Under the pieces are notes generated by a model. The model made no database searches. It had not been told where the DNA came from and saw only the letters and a program-made list of their open reading frames with translations. Positions 16,787 through 25,405 of a DNA stretch of 25,630 bases are shown here, one piece after another. This DNA comes from an uncultured Eubacteriales bacterium (lineage in GTDB: Bacteria > Bacillota > Clostridia > Oscillospirales > Oscillospiraceae), in assembly GCA_900544295.1 (NCBI GenBank), contig UQUO01000027.1, forward strand, positions 1-25,630, read 5' to 3'. Every line of letters starts with the position of its first letter. The stretch's first letter is position 1. Made by a program: the position numbers and the translations under genes.

Positions 16787-17864
16787 GGTGTGCCACCTCA
16801 AAATCCTTCATGTATTGGGCCAGGGCCGCCGCGCCCTCTATGGGCATGGCGTTATACAGCGAGGCGCGCATGCCTCCCGTCAGTCTGTGGCCCTTGACGT
16901 TCAGCAGGCCACGGGCCGCCGCGCCCTTCACGAACTCCGCGTCCAGCTCCTCAGAACCGGTGCGGAAGGTGACGTTCATGCAGGAACGGCTGCCCGGCTC
17001 GGCGTGGGCCTTGTAGAGCCTGGAATTATCCAGCACCTCGTACACGAGGCGGCTGCGCTCCCTCCGGCACGCGTCCATGGCGGCCACGCCGCCCTCGGCC
17101 TCGACCCACTCAAGCACCAGGCCCAGCATATATATGCACCAGCAGGGCGGGGTGTTCAGCATGGAGTCTTTGTTTATCTGCTTCTGATAGCTCATGATCT
17201 GCGGCGTGTCGGGGCGCTCGTGGCCGGCATAGAAGCGGTCCACGATGACCACCGTTAGGCCCGCAGGGGCGATGTTCTTCTGCGCGCCGGCGTAGATGAG
17301 CGCGTAGGGCGCAACGTCCACAGGCCGGGACATTATCTCCGAGGACATGTCGCACACCAGCGGCGCGCCGCCTGTCTCGGGCACATAATCCCAGGCGGTT
17401 CCGTAGATCGTGTTGTTGGCGCAGTAGTGGAAATAGGACACCCCCGGCTCAATATTCAGCTCTTCCTGGCGCGGGATGCGCGTGAAGTTCTCCTCCGTGC
17501 CGTCCCAGGCCACAGAGACCCGGCCGTATTTCTCGGCCTCTTTCGCCGCTATGCCGGAAAAGTTGCCCGTTATGGCATAGGAAGCCCCAGCCTTGCCTAT
17601 GAGGTTCATCGGTATCGCCGCAAACTGCGTGGTCGCGCCGCCCTGCAGGAACAGCACATCGTGCGTCTCGGGCACGCCCAGCAGGCGCTTGAAGCGCTCG
17701 CGCGCGTCGAGATATATCTCCTTGAACTGGCTGCCGCGGTGGCTCATCTCCATGACCGACATGCCGCAGCCGTGCCAGTTGAGCAGCTCGGCCTGCGCCT
17801 TTTTGAGAACGGCCTCCGGCAGCTGCGCCGGGCCGGCCGCGAAATTGTAAACTCTGTCAGGCAT
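16779..17864 (-). CDS. serC: Phosphoserine aminotransferase
   Basis: SerC transfers the amino group of glutamate to 3-phosphohydroxypyruvate, giving phosphoserine; it also serves in pyridoxal phosphate synthesis in some bacteria. The 361-residue product has the family length and the typical N-terminus YNFAAGPAQLP. The PLP-binding lysine is Lys196 in YAGAQKNIAPAG. HRG at 42-44 and GGATTQFAAIP (75-85) match substrate- and phosphate-binding loops. ATG 17864 has AAGGAAG nine bases ahead. It is the first gene of the serC-serA operon. Its promoter overlaps the end of mtaB. Confidence 0.96.
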   Translation of the reverse strand: MPDRVYNFAAGPAQLPEAVLKKAQAELLNWHGCGMSVMEMSHRGSQFKEIYLDARERFKRLLGVPETHDVLFLQGGATTQFAAIPMNLIGKAGASYAITGNFSGIAAKEAEKYGRVSVAWDGTEENFTRIPRQEELNIEPGVSYFHYCANNTIYGTAWDYVPETGGAPLVCDMSSEIMSRPVDVAPYALIYAGAQKNIAPAGLTVVIVDRFYAGHERPDTPQIMSYQKQINKDSMLNTPPCWCIYMLGLVLEWVEAEGGVAAMDACRRERSRLVYEVLDNSRLYKAHAEPGSRSCMNVTFRTGSEELDAEFVKGAAARGLLNVKGHRLTGGMRASLYNAMPIEGAAALAQYMKDFEVAHHV

Positions 17865-17903
17865 TTACGGACACTTCCTTAACTTCTTTTTACGCTATTA
17901 TAA

Positions 17904-17933
17904 AGTATAGCCTTTTCCGACTGTTCGCGTCAA
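17904..17933 (-). promoter_or_regulatory. serC-serA promoter
   Basis: On the minus strand TTGACG (17928-17933), 18 bases and TATACT (17904-17909) precede serC by about 40 bases. The -35 box overlaps the stop codon of mtaB. A second TATAAT-like word lies just downstream of the -10. Confidence 0.7.
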
Positions 17934-19216
17934 ATAGCAGCTCCAACAAGCATTTGCCCTGAAACGCCGGTTATTTGCACGTTTTTTACAAGGCCGCGCA
18001 GTCCTGTCCCCGGGGCGGAAACTTCGGCATAATTTGATGCGTGGCCCGTGGACAGACCGTTTTCCTCCGTCTCAAAAAGCACTTCCAGCGTCTTTCCGAC
18101 GCAGGAGGCCAGGTATTCGCCGCGCATCCGCTCGGCCAAGGCGTGCGCCTCGGCGGCGCGGCGGGACTTCACGGCGGCCGTGAGCTGCCCAGGCATCTTG
18201 TCTGCGGGCGTCCCCGGGCGGCGGGAATAGGGGAAGACATGCATGGCCGAGAAGGCGCATTTTTCAATAAAGGCCAGAGTAGCCTCATGGTCGGCCTCCG
18301 TCTCGCCGGGAAAGCCGGTTATGAGGTCGGCGGTGAGGCCGCAGCCTGGGAAATAACGCCTCAGCCGCTCAGTCACGGCGAAAAACTCCGCCGTATCGTA
18401 CTTGCGGCGCATGCGCGCGAGCGTGGCGTCGCAGCCGGACTGGAGCGAGAGGTGGAAGTGGGCGCAGACCCGGCCTGTCGCGGCCAGACGGCGGCAGAAG
18501 TCCTCCGTCACCACCGTGGGCTCCAGCGAGCCGAGGCGCAGGCGCAGCCGCGGCGCGGCGGCGGCGATGGCCTCCACGGCGTCCGCAAGGCCGGGCCCTC
18601 CGGGCAAATCCTCCCCGTAGGAGGCTATCTCTATACCCGTGAGCACCAGCTCCCGGTAGCCCTTTGCCGCAAGCTCCGCCGCCTCCTGCGCAGCCCGCTC
18701 CGGCGGCAGGGAGCGCACGCGGCCCCTGGCGTATGGTATGATGCAGTAGGTGCAGAAGTTCTGGCAGCCGTCCTCAAGCTTCAGATATGCCCTCGCATGG
18801 CCGGAGAAGGCCCCCGCGGGCAGGTCCTCGATTATCCTGCGCTCAAAGGGCTTGTCTATCCCCCGGGCGCGAGCCTTTTCAAGGACGGCGCGCTCCGCGG
18901 CCTCGACAAAACCGCGCCTGTCCCCGCTGCCCCAGACGACGTCCGCGCCCAGGGCCTCGGCCGCGTCCGGCTCCACCTGCGCCCAGCAGCCGCAGACGGC
19001 GCTCGCCGCGCCGGGATAGTGCTCCATGAGCCGCCGCAGCGCCTGGCGGGATTTCCGCCCGCTCTCCGCCGTCACGGCGCAGCTGTTCACGATGACGAGT
19101 TCGGCGCTCTCCCCCTCCCCCGCCGGCTCATGGCCGCGCTCGCGCAGGAGGGTCTCCATGGCCTGGGTCTCATACTGGTTGACCTTGCAGCCTAGGGTGT
19201 TTATAATATATCTCAT
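17930..19216 (-). CDS. mtaB: tRNA t6A37 methylthiotransferase (MtaB)
   Basis: MtaB is a radical-SAM enzyme that adds a methylthio group to threonylcarbamoyl-adenosine at tRNA position 37 (t6A to ms2t6A). The 428-residue product has all three family domains. The N-terminal methylthiotransferase domain has C10, C46 and C77 for one 4Fe-4S cluster. The radical-SAM core has C151-x3-C155-x2-C158 (CQNFCTYC). A TRAM-like RNA-binding end spans about 370-428. TLGCKVNQYE at the start is typical of the MtaB branch as opposed to MiaB. ATG 19216 has GAGGT nine bases ahead. It diverges from a cysteine desulfurase that could supply sulfur for cluster building or thiolation. Its first codons carry the promoter of that neighbour. 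Confidence 0.93.
   Translation of the reverse strand: MRYIINTLGCKVNQYETQAMETLLRERGHEPAGEGESAELVIVNSCAVTAESGRKSRQALRRLMEHYPGAASAVCGCWAQVEPDAAEALGADVVWGSGDRRGFVEAAERAVLEKARARGIDKPFERRIIEDLPAGAFSGHARAYLKLEDGCQNFCTYCIIPYARGRVRSLPPERAAQEAAELAAKGYRELVLTGIEIASYGEDLPGGPGLADAVEAIAAAAPRLRLRLGSLEPTVVTEDFCRRLAATGRVCAHFHLSLQSGCDATLARMRRKYDTAEFFAVTERLRRYFPGCGLTADLITGFPGETEADHEATLAFIEKCAFSAMHVFPYSRRPGTPADKMPGQLTAAVKSRRAAEAHALAERMRGEYLASCVGKTLEVLFETEENGLSTGHASNYAEVSAPGTGLRGLVKNVQITGVSGQMLVGAAI
19179..19207 (+). promoter_or_regulatory. Promoter of the cysteine desulfurase, inside mtaB
   Basis: TTGACC (19179-19184), 17 bases and a perfect TATAAT (19202-19207) lie wholly within the 5' coding end of mtaB on the opposite strand. 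Transcription would start near 19214, giving a leader of about 30 bases. Confidence 0.8.
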
Positions 19217-19242
19217 CTCAAAAGTACCTCGAAGGTGATAAT

Positions 19243-20373
19243 TTGGACATCTATCTGGACAACGCGGCCACTACCCGGGTCTGTCCCGAGGCCGCAGACA
19301 TGGCATACAGGGTGATGACGGAGCAATACGGCAACCCCAGCTCCACGCACGCGCGCGGGCGCGAAGCGAAAAAGCTGCTCGACGCCGCGCGCAGGGAGCT
19401 CGCCCTCTGCCTCGGCTGCCAGCCGAAGGAGCTCGCCTTCACCTCCTGCGGCTCCGAGGCGGACAACTGGGCCCTGCTCTCCGGCGCCTGGGCCGCCTCC
19501 GCCCGGGGCGGACACGTCATCAGCTCCATGGCCGAACACGACGCCGTGCGCAAATCGCTCGACGAGCTGGAGCGCCGGGGCTACGAGGTCACGCGCCTTC
19601 CTCCGGATCCGAGCGGCGCGGTGCCGGTGCAGGCGGTGCTGGACGCGCTCAGGCCCGACACGGTGCTTGTCTCCCTCATGCTCGTGAACAATGAGACCGG
19701 GGCGGTGAACGACATCCCCGGCCTTGCTCGCGCGCTTAAAAAGGCGGCCCCGAAGGTCCTGCTCCACTGCGACGCGGTGCAGGGCTTTCTCAAGGTGCCC
19801 TTCACAGTCAAGAGCCTCGGCGCGGACATGGTGACCATTTCCGGGCACAAGATACACGCGCCCAAGGGCATAGGCGCGCTCTACATCCGCTCCGGGCTGC
19901 ATCTGCGCCCGCTCATCCTCGGCGGCTCCCAGGAGGACGGACGCCGGGCAGGCACGGAGGCCATGCCGGCCATCTGCGCCTTCGGCGAGGCCGCGCGCCT
20001 GGGCCGCGCGCTAATGGCCGAGTCCACAGAGCGCATGGCCGGGCTCAGGCAGCGGGCCGCCTCGCGCCTGCTGGCCGAGAACCCGGGGCTCGTCGTCATA
20101 GGCGGCGGCGCGCCGCACATCCTCTGCGTCTCCCTGCCCGGCTACAGGAGCGAGGTGCTCATGAGCGTCCTGGAGTCCCGGGGCATAAGCGTATCCAAAA
20201 GCTCCGCCTGCAAAAAGGGCGGGCGGAGCCATGTGCTGGAGGCCATGGGCCTGCCCGCGCCCGTCATAGACGGGGCGCTGCGCCTCGGCCTTTCGCGCTA
20301 TACCACGGCGGAAGAGCTGGACGCCTTCTGTCTCTGCCTGCGCGAGGCGCGGGAGACGCTGGCGCACGCCTGA
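19243..20373 (+). CDS. Cysteine desulfurase (NifS/IscS class)
   Basis: The enzyme uses PLP to remove sulfur from cysteine as a protein persulfide, giving alanine, for Fe-S clusters and thiolated tRNA. The 376-residue product starts with the family mark IYLDNAATTR. The PLP lysine is Lys203 (SGHKIHAPKG), His99 stacks on the cofactor (AEHD), and Asp177 and Gln180 lie in HCDAVQG. The catalytic Cys323 sits in SKSSACKKGGRSHVL. The start is TTG 19243, close behind AAGGTGAT; there is no ATG alternative. It is 26 bases from the divergent mtaB start, and its stop is 3 bases from the convergent AI-2E gene. No IscU or ThiI partner lies in the window, so the acceptor is unknown. Confidence 0.93.
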   Translation: MDIYLDNAATTRVCPEAADMAYRVMTEQYGNPSSTHARGREAKKLLDAARRELALCLGCQPKELAFTSCGSEADNWALLSGAWAASARGGHVISSMAEHDAVRKSLDELERRGYEVTRLPPDPSGAVPVQAVLDALRPDTVLVSLMLVNNETGAVNDIPGLARALKKAAPKVLLHCDAVQGFLKVPFTVKSLGADMVTISGHKIHAPKGIGALYIRSGLHLRPLILGGSQEDGRRAGTEAMPAICAFGEAARLGRALMAESTERMAGLRQRAASRLLAENPGLVVIGGGAPHILCVSLPGYRSEVLMSVLESRGISVSKSSACKKGGRSHVLEAMGLPAPVIDGALRLGLSRYTTAEELDAFCLCLREARETLAHA

Positions 20374-20376
20374 GCC

Positions 20377-21780
20377 TTATTTCTTCTTGCCGTCCTTGCC
20401 GTCCGGGGGGTTCTTCCCCCGGGCGTCTTTCATTATGAGGCTGCGCAGCCGCTCCGCCCTCGCCGCGCCCGCTGCGCGGGAGGCCTCCCGGGCCTCCGCC
20501 TTCTTCGCGCGGCGCTCCTCCGGCGTGGGCTGGGGCGGCATCTCTATGTGCTCGCCCGTCTTGGGGTCTATGTGGTGCAGGTTCTCATAGCTCTCATAGT
20601 CCTCCGGCAGGCCGCTGCGGCGCAGCTTGCGCCGGGTGAGATTCTTGATGCCGGAATAGATGACCACGAACACCGGCACGCCCAGCAGCATACCCATGAA
20701 GCCGAAAAACCCGCCGCCTATGATGATGGCGAACATTATCCAGAAGCCGTTCACGCCCGTAGAGCTGCCCAGGATCTTCGGGCCGAGGATATTGCCGTCA
20801 AACTGCTGCAAAATGAGGATGAACACCAGGAAAATGAGGCATTTCATGGGATCCACGAGCAAAATGATGAAGGCCGAGGGTATGGCGCCTATAAAGGGTC
20901 CGAAGAAGGGGATGACGTTCGTCACGCCCACGATGACCGCTACGAGCAGGGTGTAGGGCATATTCATGAGGCTGCAGCAGATATAGCACAGGATGCCGAT
21001 TATCGCGCTGTCGAGTATCTTGCCGCTTATGAAGTCCATGAAGGTCTTGTCCGTGAAACGCACGCCCTCCAGTATCTTCTCCGCCGCCTCGACGGTGAAG
21101 ATGCAGTAGAGCACCCGCTTGGCCCCCGTCGCCACGGCTTCCTTGTTGAAGAGCACATAGAAGGAGACGATGATGCCCACGGCGACATAGTAGATGCCGC
21201 GCACGAAGGTGTAGACGCCAGAGGTGATGCTGCCTATCAGGTTCGTCATCTGCGGCAGCAGCGTATCCGTCGCCCACTGGGTCAGCCGGTCGGAGGCGCT
21301 GTCCAGCAGCGAGACCACGCCGTTTTTCAGTTCCGGGTAATCCTCAAAGGTGCGCGTGACCCAGTTCACGATGGTCTCGTAATAGCTCTGGCTGTTCTGG
21401 ACTATGCTGTTTATGCTCGAATATATCTGCGGCAGGATGAGCCAGAGCAGCGCGCCCACGATGAAGAGCATCAGCAGCTCGGCTAAGATTATCGCCACGG
21501 CACGTCCGAAGCCGAAGGAGCGGCGATGATCGTCCTTGAAGAGCCTGTCCCCCAGCGGATTCGTCACCGTGCGCTCAAAAAACACCATGGCAGGCCGGAG
21601 CAGGTAGGTTATCGCAAAACCCCAGATGAAAGGCGCTATGATGTGTACAAAGGCGCTGAGCGCCTGCAGGACCCCCGGCCAGCGCGAGAGCAGCAGGTAA
21701 AAAATTATGCTGCACGCGATGACGGCAAAGGCCGTCACGCCCCAATAGAGGTATTTTTTGTCACCGCCGAATCTCTTCAT
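20377..21780 (-). CDS. AI-2E family membrane transporter
   Basis: The 467-residue product belongs to the TqsA/PerM/YtvI-like family (DUF20). It has about seven to eight membrane segments, with a long loop around residues 125-200 and the conserved stretch NVIPFFGPFIGAIPS followed by a QQFDGNILGPKILG motif. Despite the name, members include Na+/H+ antiporters and carriers of unknown substrate, so autoinducer transport should not be assumed. The last 85 or so residues form a hydrophilic, Ala/Arg/Lys-rich cytoplasmic tail (EERRAKKAEAREASRAAG) longer than usual. ATG 21780 has GGGAGGA close ahead. It is convergent with the desulfurase and has its own promoter at 21821-21849. Confidence 0.92.
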   Translation of the reverse strand: MKRFGGDKKYLYWGVTAFAVIACSIIFYLLLSRWPGVLQALSAFVHIIAPFIWGFAITYLLRPAMVFFERTVTNPLGDRLFKDDHRRSFGFGRAVAIILAELLMLFIVGALLWLILPQIYSSINSIVQNSQSYYETIVNWVTRTFEDYPELKNGVVSLLDSASDRLTQWATDTLLPQMTNLIGSITSGVYTFVRGIYYVAVGIIVSFYVLFNKEAVATGAKRVLYCIFTVEAAEKILEGVRFTDKTFMDFISGKILDSAIIGILCYICCSLMNMPYTLLVAVIVGVTNVIPFFGPFIGAIPSAFIILLVDPMKCLIFLVFILILQQFDGNILGPKILGSSTGVNGFWIMFAIIIGGGFFGFMGMLLGVPVFVVIYSGIKNLTRRKLRRSGLPEDYESYENLHHIDPKTGEHIEMPPQPTPEERRAKKAEAREASRAAGAARAERLRSLIMKDARGKNPPDGKDGKKK

Positions 21781-21820
21781 TCCGTCCTCCCTGCTTTCAC
21801 CGGCTCACGGGCCTTTTTAC

Positions 21821-21849
21821 ATTGTAACCTCAGCCAAAGCGCCCGTCAA
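21821..21849 (-). promoter_or_regulatory. Promoter of the AI-2E family gene
   Basis: On the minus strand TTGACG (21844-21849), exactly 17 bases and TACAAT (21821-21826) lie about 40 bases before the start codon. The rest of the 343-base gap 21781-22123 is low in recognisable signals: an imperfect stem around 21967-21994 and the tentative promoter at 22011-22038. Confidence 0.75.
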
Positions 21850-22010
21850 CCGCAAAAACGGCTCTCCCCGGCCTGTATGAACCTTATGTCAACTGTTTTC
21901 TGAATATTCCTCGACTTTTTTCGCGCTTTTCCGCGGTTGAAAAACATGTTGAAAATGTGCAAAAGCCCTCCGCAGCAAGGGTTTTGCGGGGAGGTCCTGT
22001 TCACGGAAAA

Positions 22011-22038
22011 TTCACGATTTTTATGAATATCACATAAT
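22011..22038 (+). promoter_or_regulatory. Possible promoter of the carboxypeptidase gene
   Basis: TTCACG (22011-22016), 16 bases and CATAAT (22033-22038) lie in an AT-rich patch of an otherwise GC-rich region, about 85 bases before the ATG. The match is moderate. Confidence 0.45.
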
Positions 22039-22123
22039 TTACGTCTACCGCCCTCCGGCAGGCATTTGTGCGGACGAGGCCGCATAGGGTTTTACAAAAA
22101 CCGGCTTTCGGAGGTCGCTCGAA

Positions 22124-23278
22124 ATGAAGAAGACTGCACATATTCTAGCCCTGCTCCTGGCCTGCGCCCTGCTGGCGGCGCCCGCGCGCGCCGCCTCCGC
22201 ACAGGACCCCGCCGCGCCGGAGGTCGCCGCGCCCTCCGCCGTGCTCATAGAGCGGCAGACCGGCACTGTGCTCTACGCCAAGGGCGAGACCGAGCGCAGG
22301 CCCCCAGCCTCCGTCACCAAGGTCATGACCCTCCTGCTCGTGGCCGAGGCCGTGGACGCGGGCGACATTGCCCTCGACGACATGGTCACGGCCTCTGAGC
22401 GCGCGGCCTCGATGGGCGGCAGCCAGATCTGGCTGGAGCAGGGCGAGCAGCTGTCCGTCTCAGACATGATAAAGTGTGTCGCCGTCGTCTCCGCCAACGA
22501 CTGCGCCGTGGCTCTTGCCGAGCACCTGTGCGGCTCCGAGGCCGCCTTCGTCGAGCGCATGAACGAGCGCGCCGCCGAGCTCGGACTGGAGAACACACAG
22601 TTCACGAACTGCACCGGCCTCGTCGACGACACGGCGCACTATACCTGCGCCCTCGACATCGCCTCCATGAGCCGGGAGCTGCTCTCACACGAGTGGATAA
22701 AGGACTACACGACCATCTGGATGGACTCCGTGCGCGACGGAGCCTCCGAGCTCACGAACACCAATAAGCTCGTGCGCTTCTATGACGGCTGCACCGGGCT
22801 CAAGACCGGCTACACCTCCACGGCGATGTACTGCCTTTCCGCCTCCGCCGAGCGAGAGGGCACGGAGTACATAGCCGTCATCATGCACGCCGAGAGCATC
22901 GACAGCCGCAACGCGGACGCCTCCGCCCTGCTGGACTACGGCTTTGCCAACTTCAGGCTATGCCCCCTCACTTCCGGCGAGACTCTGCCGGAGGTCGCCG
23001 TGGAACTCGGCACCCTTGACAGCGTGACGCCCGTCTACGACGGCGGCGGGGCCGTGTTGCTCCGCGCGAAAGACGCCGAGGGCCTCTCCTGGAGCCTCGA
23101 CCTGCCCGAGAGCCTGCCCGCGCCCGTACGCGCCGGGGACGTTCTTGGAAAGCTCACCCTCTCCAACAGCGCCGGCCCCGTGGCCGAGGTCCCTCTGCTC
23201 GCCGAGGCCTCCTCGGAGCGGCTCTCCTCGCCCGGTATCTTTATAAAACTGCTCTCCCAGCTCTTCTGCGCGGAGTGA
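22124..23278 (+). CDS. D-alanyl-D-alanine carboxypeptidase (low-molecular-weight PBP, DacF/DacA type)
   Basis: The enzyme trims the terminal D-alanine from peptidoglycan stem peptides outside the membrane and limits cross-linking. The 384-residue product has a signal peptide ([20 protein letters not shown], cleavage near ARAASA). The penicillin-binding triad follows: S63-V-T-K66, S123-A-N125 and K227-T-G229. A beta-rich PBP5-type C-terminal domain covers about 285-360. It ends with an amphipathic helix ([13 protein letters not shown]) that fits peripheral membrane anchoring. ATG 22124 has GGAGG nine bases ahead. In Bacillus, DacF acts in sporulation while DacA is vegetative; which role applies cannot be told. 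No clear terminator follows, only a repeated CCCCACTTTTTC at 23281 and 23323. Confidence 0.94.
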   Translation: MKKTAHILALLLACALLAAPARAASAQDPAAPEVAAPSAVLIERQTGTVLYAKGETERRPPASVTKVMTLLLVAEAVDAGDIALDDMVTASERAASMGGSQIWLEQGEQLSVSDMIKCVAVVSANDCAVALAEHLCGSEAAFVERMNERAAELGLENTQFTNCTGLVDDTAHYTCALDIASMSRELLSHEWIKDYTTIWMDSVRDGASELTNTNKLVRFYDGCTGLKTGYTSTAMYCLSASAEREGTEYIAVIMHAESIDSRNADASALLDYGFANFRLCPLTSGETLPEVAVELGTLDSVTPVYDGGGAVLLRAKDAEGLSWSLDLPESLPAPVRAGDVLGKLTLSNSAGPVAEVPLLAEASSERLSSPGIFIKLLSQLFCAE

Positions 23279-23359
23279 TACCCCACTTTTTCGTCGTTTT
23301 CGATGCTTTTTCGACTTTTCTCCCCCACTTTTTCCAAAAAAGCTGCTGAGTTTTGATAC

Positions 23360-23387
23360 TTGTAATCTGCGAAAAAAGTAGTATAAT
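23360..23387 (+). promoter_or_regulatory. pgi promoter
   Basis: TTGTAA (23360-23365), 16 bases and a perfect TATAAT (23382-23387) lie about 40 bases before the pgi start. Confidence 0.7.
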
Positions 23388-23427
23388 CTTCCTAAACCCG
23401 AGACTTTTATACAAAAGGATGAGGAAC

Positions 23428-24702
23428 ATGATAAAAGTTGACCTCAGCGGCGCCGCTCCGTTTTTTGACGCCGCCGGCCCGGACTATGCCGCCGCCGCCG
23501 CGGCCCACCGCCTGCTTGAGGAAAAGAGCGGCCCGGGCGCGGAGTTCACCGGCTGGACGGAGCTGCCCATGCGCATGAAAAAGGGCGAGCTCAAGCCCAT
23601 CCTCGCCGCGGCGGCGAAGATACGTTCCCGCTCCAAAGCCCTGGTGGTCGTCGGCATCGGCGGCTCCTACCTCGGCGCCCGCGGGGCCATCGAGCTGCTG
23701 CGCCCCCTGCCCGGCAAGGACGACCCGAAGGTCTTCTTCGTCGGCAACGGCCTGAGCGCGGACTACCTCAACTGCGTCATCGAGCAGCTTGGGGACGACG
23801 ACTTCGACGTCAACGTCATCTCCAAGTCCGGCACGACGCTGGAGCCCGCGGTCTCCTTCCGCGTGTTCCGCACCATGCTGGAAAAGAAATACGGCGCCGC
23901 CGCCAAGCGCCACATCTTCGCGACGACGGACGTCTCCCGCGGCGTGCTGCGCTCCATGGCCAACGCCGAGGGCTGGGAGTGTTTCACCGTCCCCGGTGAC
24001 GTGGGCGGGCGCTACAGCGTGCTGTCCGCCGTGGGCCTCTTGCCTATGGCCGTCGCCGGCATCGACGTCGCCGCCGTCATCGACCAGGCCATAGCCACCT
24101 TCGGCTCGCTCTACAGGCGCAGCCCGGATAACCCCGTCTGGCAGTACGCCGCCGCGAGGCAGCACCTCTACGGCCGGGGCTACAGCATAGAGCTGCTCGC
24201 GAGCTACGAGCCCTCCTTCCGCTTCATGGCCGAGTGGTGGAAGCAGCTCTACGGCGAGAGCGAGGGCAAGAACGGCATAGGCATCTTCCCCGCCTCCCTT
24301 GAGTACACCGCCGACCTGCACTCCATGGGCCAGTATGTCCAGGACGGGCCGCGCAAGCTGTATGAGACGGTCGTCTCCTTCGAGAAGTCGCTCACGAGCT
24401 TTGCCGTGCCCTTCGGCATGGGCGACCCTGACGGCCTCAACTATCTCGCCGGCCGCGACCTGCACGACATCTGCCGCACCGCGCGCGACGCCGTCAAGGC
24501 CGCGCACATCTCCGGGGGCGTCCCGAACATTGGCGTGAGCGTCGATAAGCGCGACGAGGCCGGTTATGCTGAGCTCGTCTGCTTCTTCGAGCTAGCCTGC
24601 GCCATCTCCGGCTACATGTCCGGCGTGAACCCCTTCGACCAGCCAGGCGTTGAGGCCTACAAGAAGAACATGTTCAAAATGCTCGGCAAGCCCGGGGCGT
24701 AA
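23428..24702 (+). CDS. pgi: Glucose-6-phosphate isomerase
   Basis: PGI interconverts glucose-6-phosphate and fructose-6-phosphate in glycolysis and gluconeogenesis. The 424-residue product is the short Gram-positive form (the proteobacterial form is about 550). It has two SIS sugar-isomerase domains: GIGGSYLGARG as the first phosphate loop, SKSGTTLEP as the second, and the PGI signature in GDVGGRYSVLSAVGLLP. LHSMGQYVQDG and the C-terminal GVEAYKKNMF supply the catalytic His and Lys regions. I start it at ATG 23428, eight bases after AAGGA; the ATG at 23419 overlaps that site. It stands between the carboxypeptidase and the P-loop gene as a separate unit with its own promoter. Confidence 0.96.
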   Translation: MIKVDLSGAAPFFDAAGPDYAAAAAAHRLLEEKSGPGAEFTGWTELPMRMKKGELKPILAAAAKIRSRSKALVVVGIGGSYLGARGAIELLRPLPGKDDPKVFFVGNGLSADYLNCVIEQLGDDDFDVNVISKSGTTLEPAVSFRVFRTMLEKKYGAAAKRHIFATTDVSRGVLRSMANAEGWECFTVPGDVGGRYSVLSAVGLLPMAVAGIDVAAVIDQAIATFGSLYRRSPDNPVWQYAAARQHLYGRGYSIELLASYEPSFRFMAEWWKQLYGESEGKNGIGIFPASLEYTADLHSMGQYVQDGPRKLYETVVSFEKSLTSFAVPFGMGDPDGLNYLAGRDLHDICRTARDAVKAAHISGGVPNIGVSVDKRDEAGYAELVCFFELACAISGYMSGVNPFDQPGVEAYKKNMFKMLGKPGA

Positions 24703-24748
24703 ATTAACAATGTATTAACTTTGATTTTACCCGTTGAACTCGGGCTTA

Positions 24749-24788
24749 AAAGATGGTAAGCTGTGAGTATAAACAGCTTACCATCTTT
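24749..24788 (+). terminator. Long hairpin between pgi and the P-loop gene
   Basis: AAAGATGGTAAGCTG (24749-24763) pairs perfectly with 24774-24788 across a ten-base loop. The right arm ends in CTTT and is followed by ATT, not by a T run. It probably ends pgi, but it also lies in the leader of the next gene. Confidence 0.6.
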
Positions 24789-24826
24789 ATTACAGCGAAA
24801 AAACGTTTAAGGAGCGTGATTCAAAT

Positions 24827-25240
24827 ATGGTCAAGGTGTTAGTGGGCCTGAAGGGCTCCGGCAAGACCAAGCGCCTGGTGGAGCTCGTCCGCCGCGCCGT
24901 CGAAGAGGAGCACGGCGACGTCATATGCATAGAGAAGGACAAGAACCTCACATACGACATACCGTATCAGGCCCGCCTTATCCACGCCAGCGACTACCAG
25001 ATAGGCACTTTTGAGTTCATGAAGGGCTTTATAAGCGGACTCAGGGCTGGAAACTACGACATTTCGCACATCTTCATAGATAACTTCCACAAGATGTTCA
25101 ATGCCGGCACGGAAGCGCAGGTTGTGGATTTCCTTGACTGGCTCTCGAGCTTTGCCGAGAGCGAGGGCATCAAGTTCACCATCACGATGACCGCCGACCC
25201 CGAGACTGTCGGGGATGAGATCAAGAAATACGCGATGTGA
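24827..25240 (+). CDS. Small P-loop NTPase-like protein, function unknown
   Basis: The 137-residue product has Walker A GLKGSGKT at residues 7-14 right at its N-terminus. A Walker B-like strand SHIFIDNFHKM follows, with Asp85. Beyond these there is one small alpha/beta domain and no membrane segment, DNA-binding motif or fused partner. Proteins of this size in Clostridia are often given a twitching-motility PilT label by automatic tools, but it lacks the PilT size and domains. The AAGGAG site is 12 bases before ATG 24827, slightly far. It is a lone gene with a strong terminator. It might be a nucleotide-binding adaptor or kinase-like protein; no substrate can be named. Confidence 0.85.
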   Translation: MVKVLVGLKGSGKTKRLVELVRRAVEEEHGDVICIEKDKNLTYDIPYQARLIHASDYQIGTFEFMKGFISGLRAGNYDISHIFIDNFHKMFNAGTEAQVVDFLDWLSSFAESEGIKFTITMTADPETVGDEIKKYAM

Positions 25241-25246
25241 ATACGG

Positions 25247-25280
25247 ACCGCCGCCCGGCAAACCGGGCGGCGGTTTTTTT
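25247..25280 (+). terminator. Rho-independent terminator after the P-loop gene
   Basis: ACCGCCGCCCGG (25247-25258) pairs perfectly with 25263-25274 across CAAA, followed by seven T residues. Confidence 0.96.
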
Positions 25281-25362
25281 GTGTGTGTGGCTGGAGCGGA
25301 GGTTTTGGGTTTGGAGGAACTCGCCGTTTTGCTGGCGGTTGACTTTACCTTGTGCTGCCTAT

Positions 25363-25404
25363 TCCACCCCGTTTCTTTGGTCTTGCCCAAAGAAACGGGG
25401 TGGA
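25363..25404. repeat. 18-bp perfect inverted repeat
   Basis: The arm at 25363-25380, containing CCACCCCGTTTCTTTGG, pairs perfectly with 25387-25404 across TCTTGC. It opens a hairpin-dense stretch without a supportable gene and resembles dispersed repeats of gut Clostridia. Confidence 0.8.
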
Positions 25405-25405
25405 G

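Noticed and set aside
20377..21780. Autoinducer-2 exporter
   Set aside because: The family name is historical and members have other roles; there is no quorum-sensing gene nearby.
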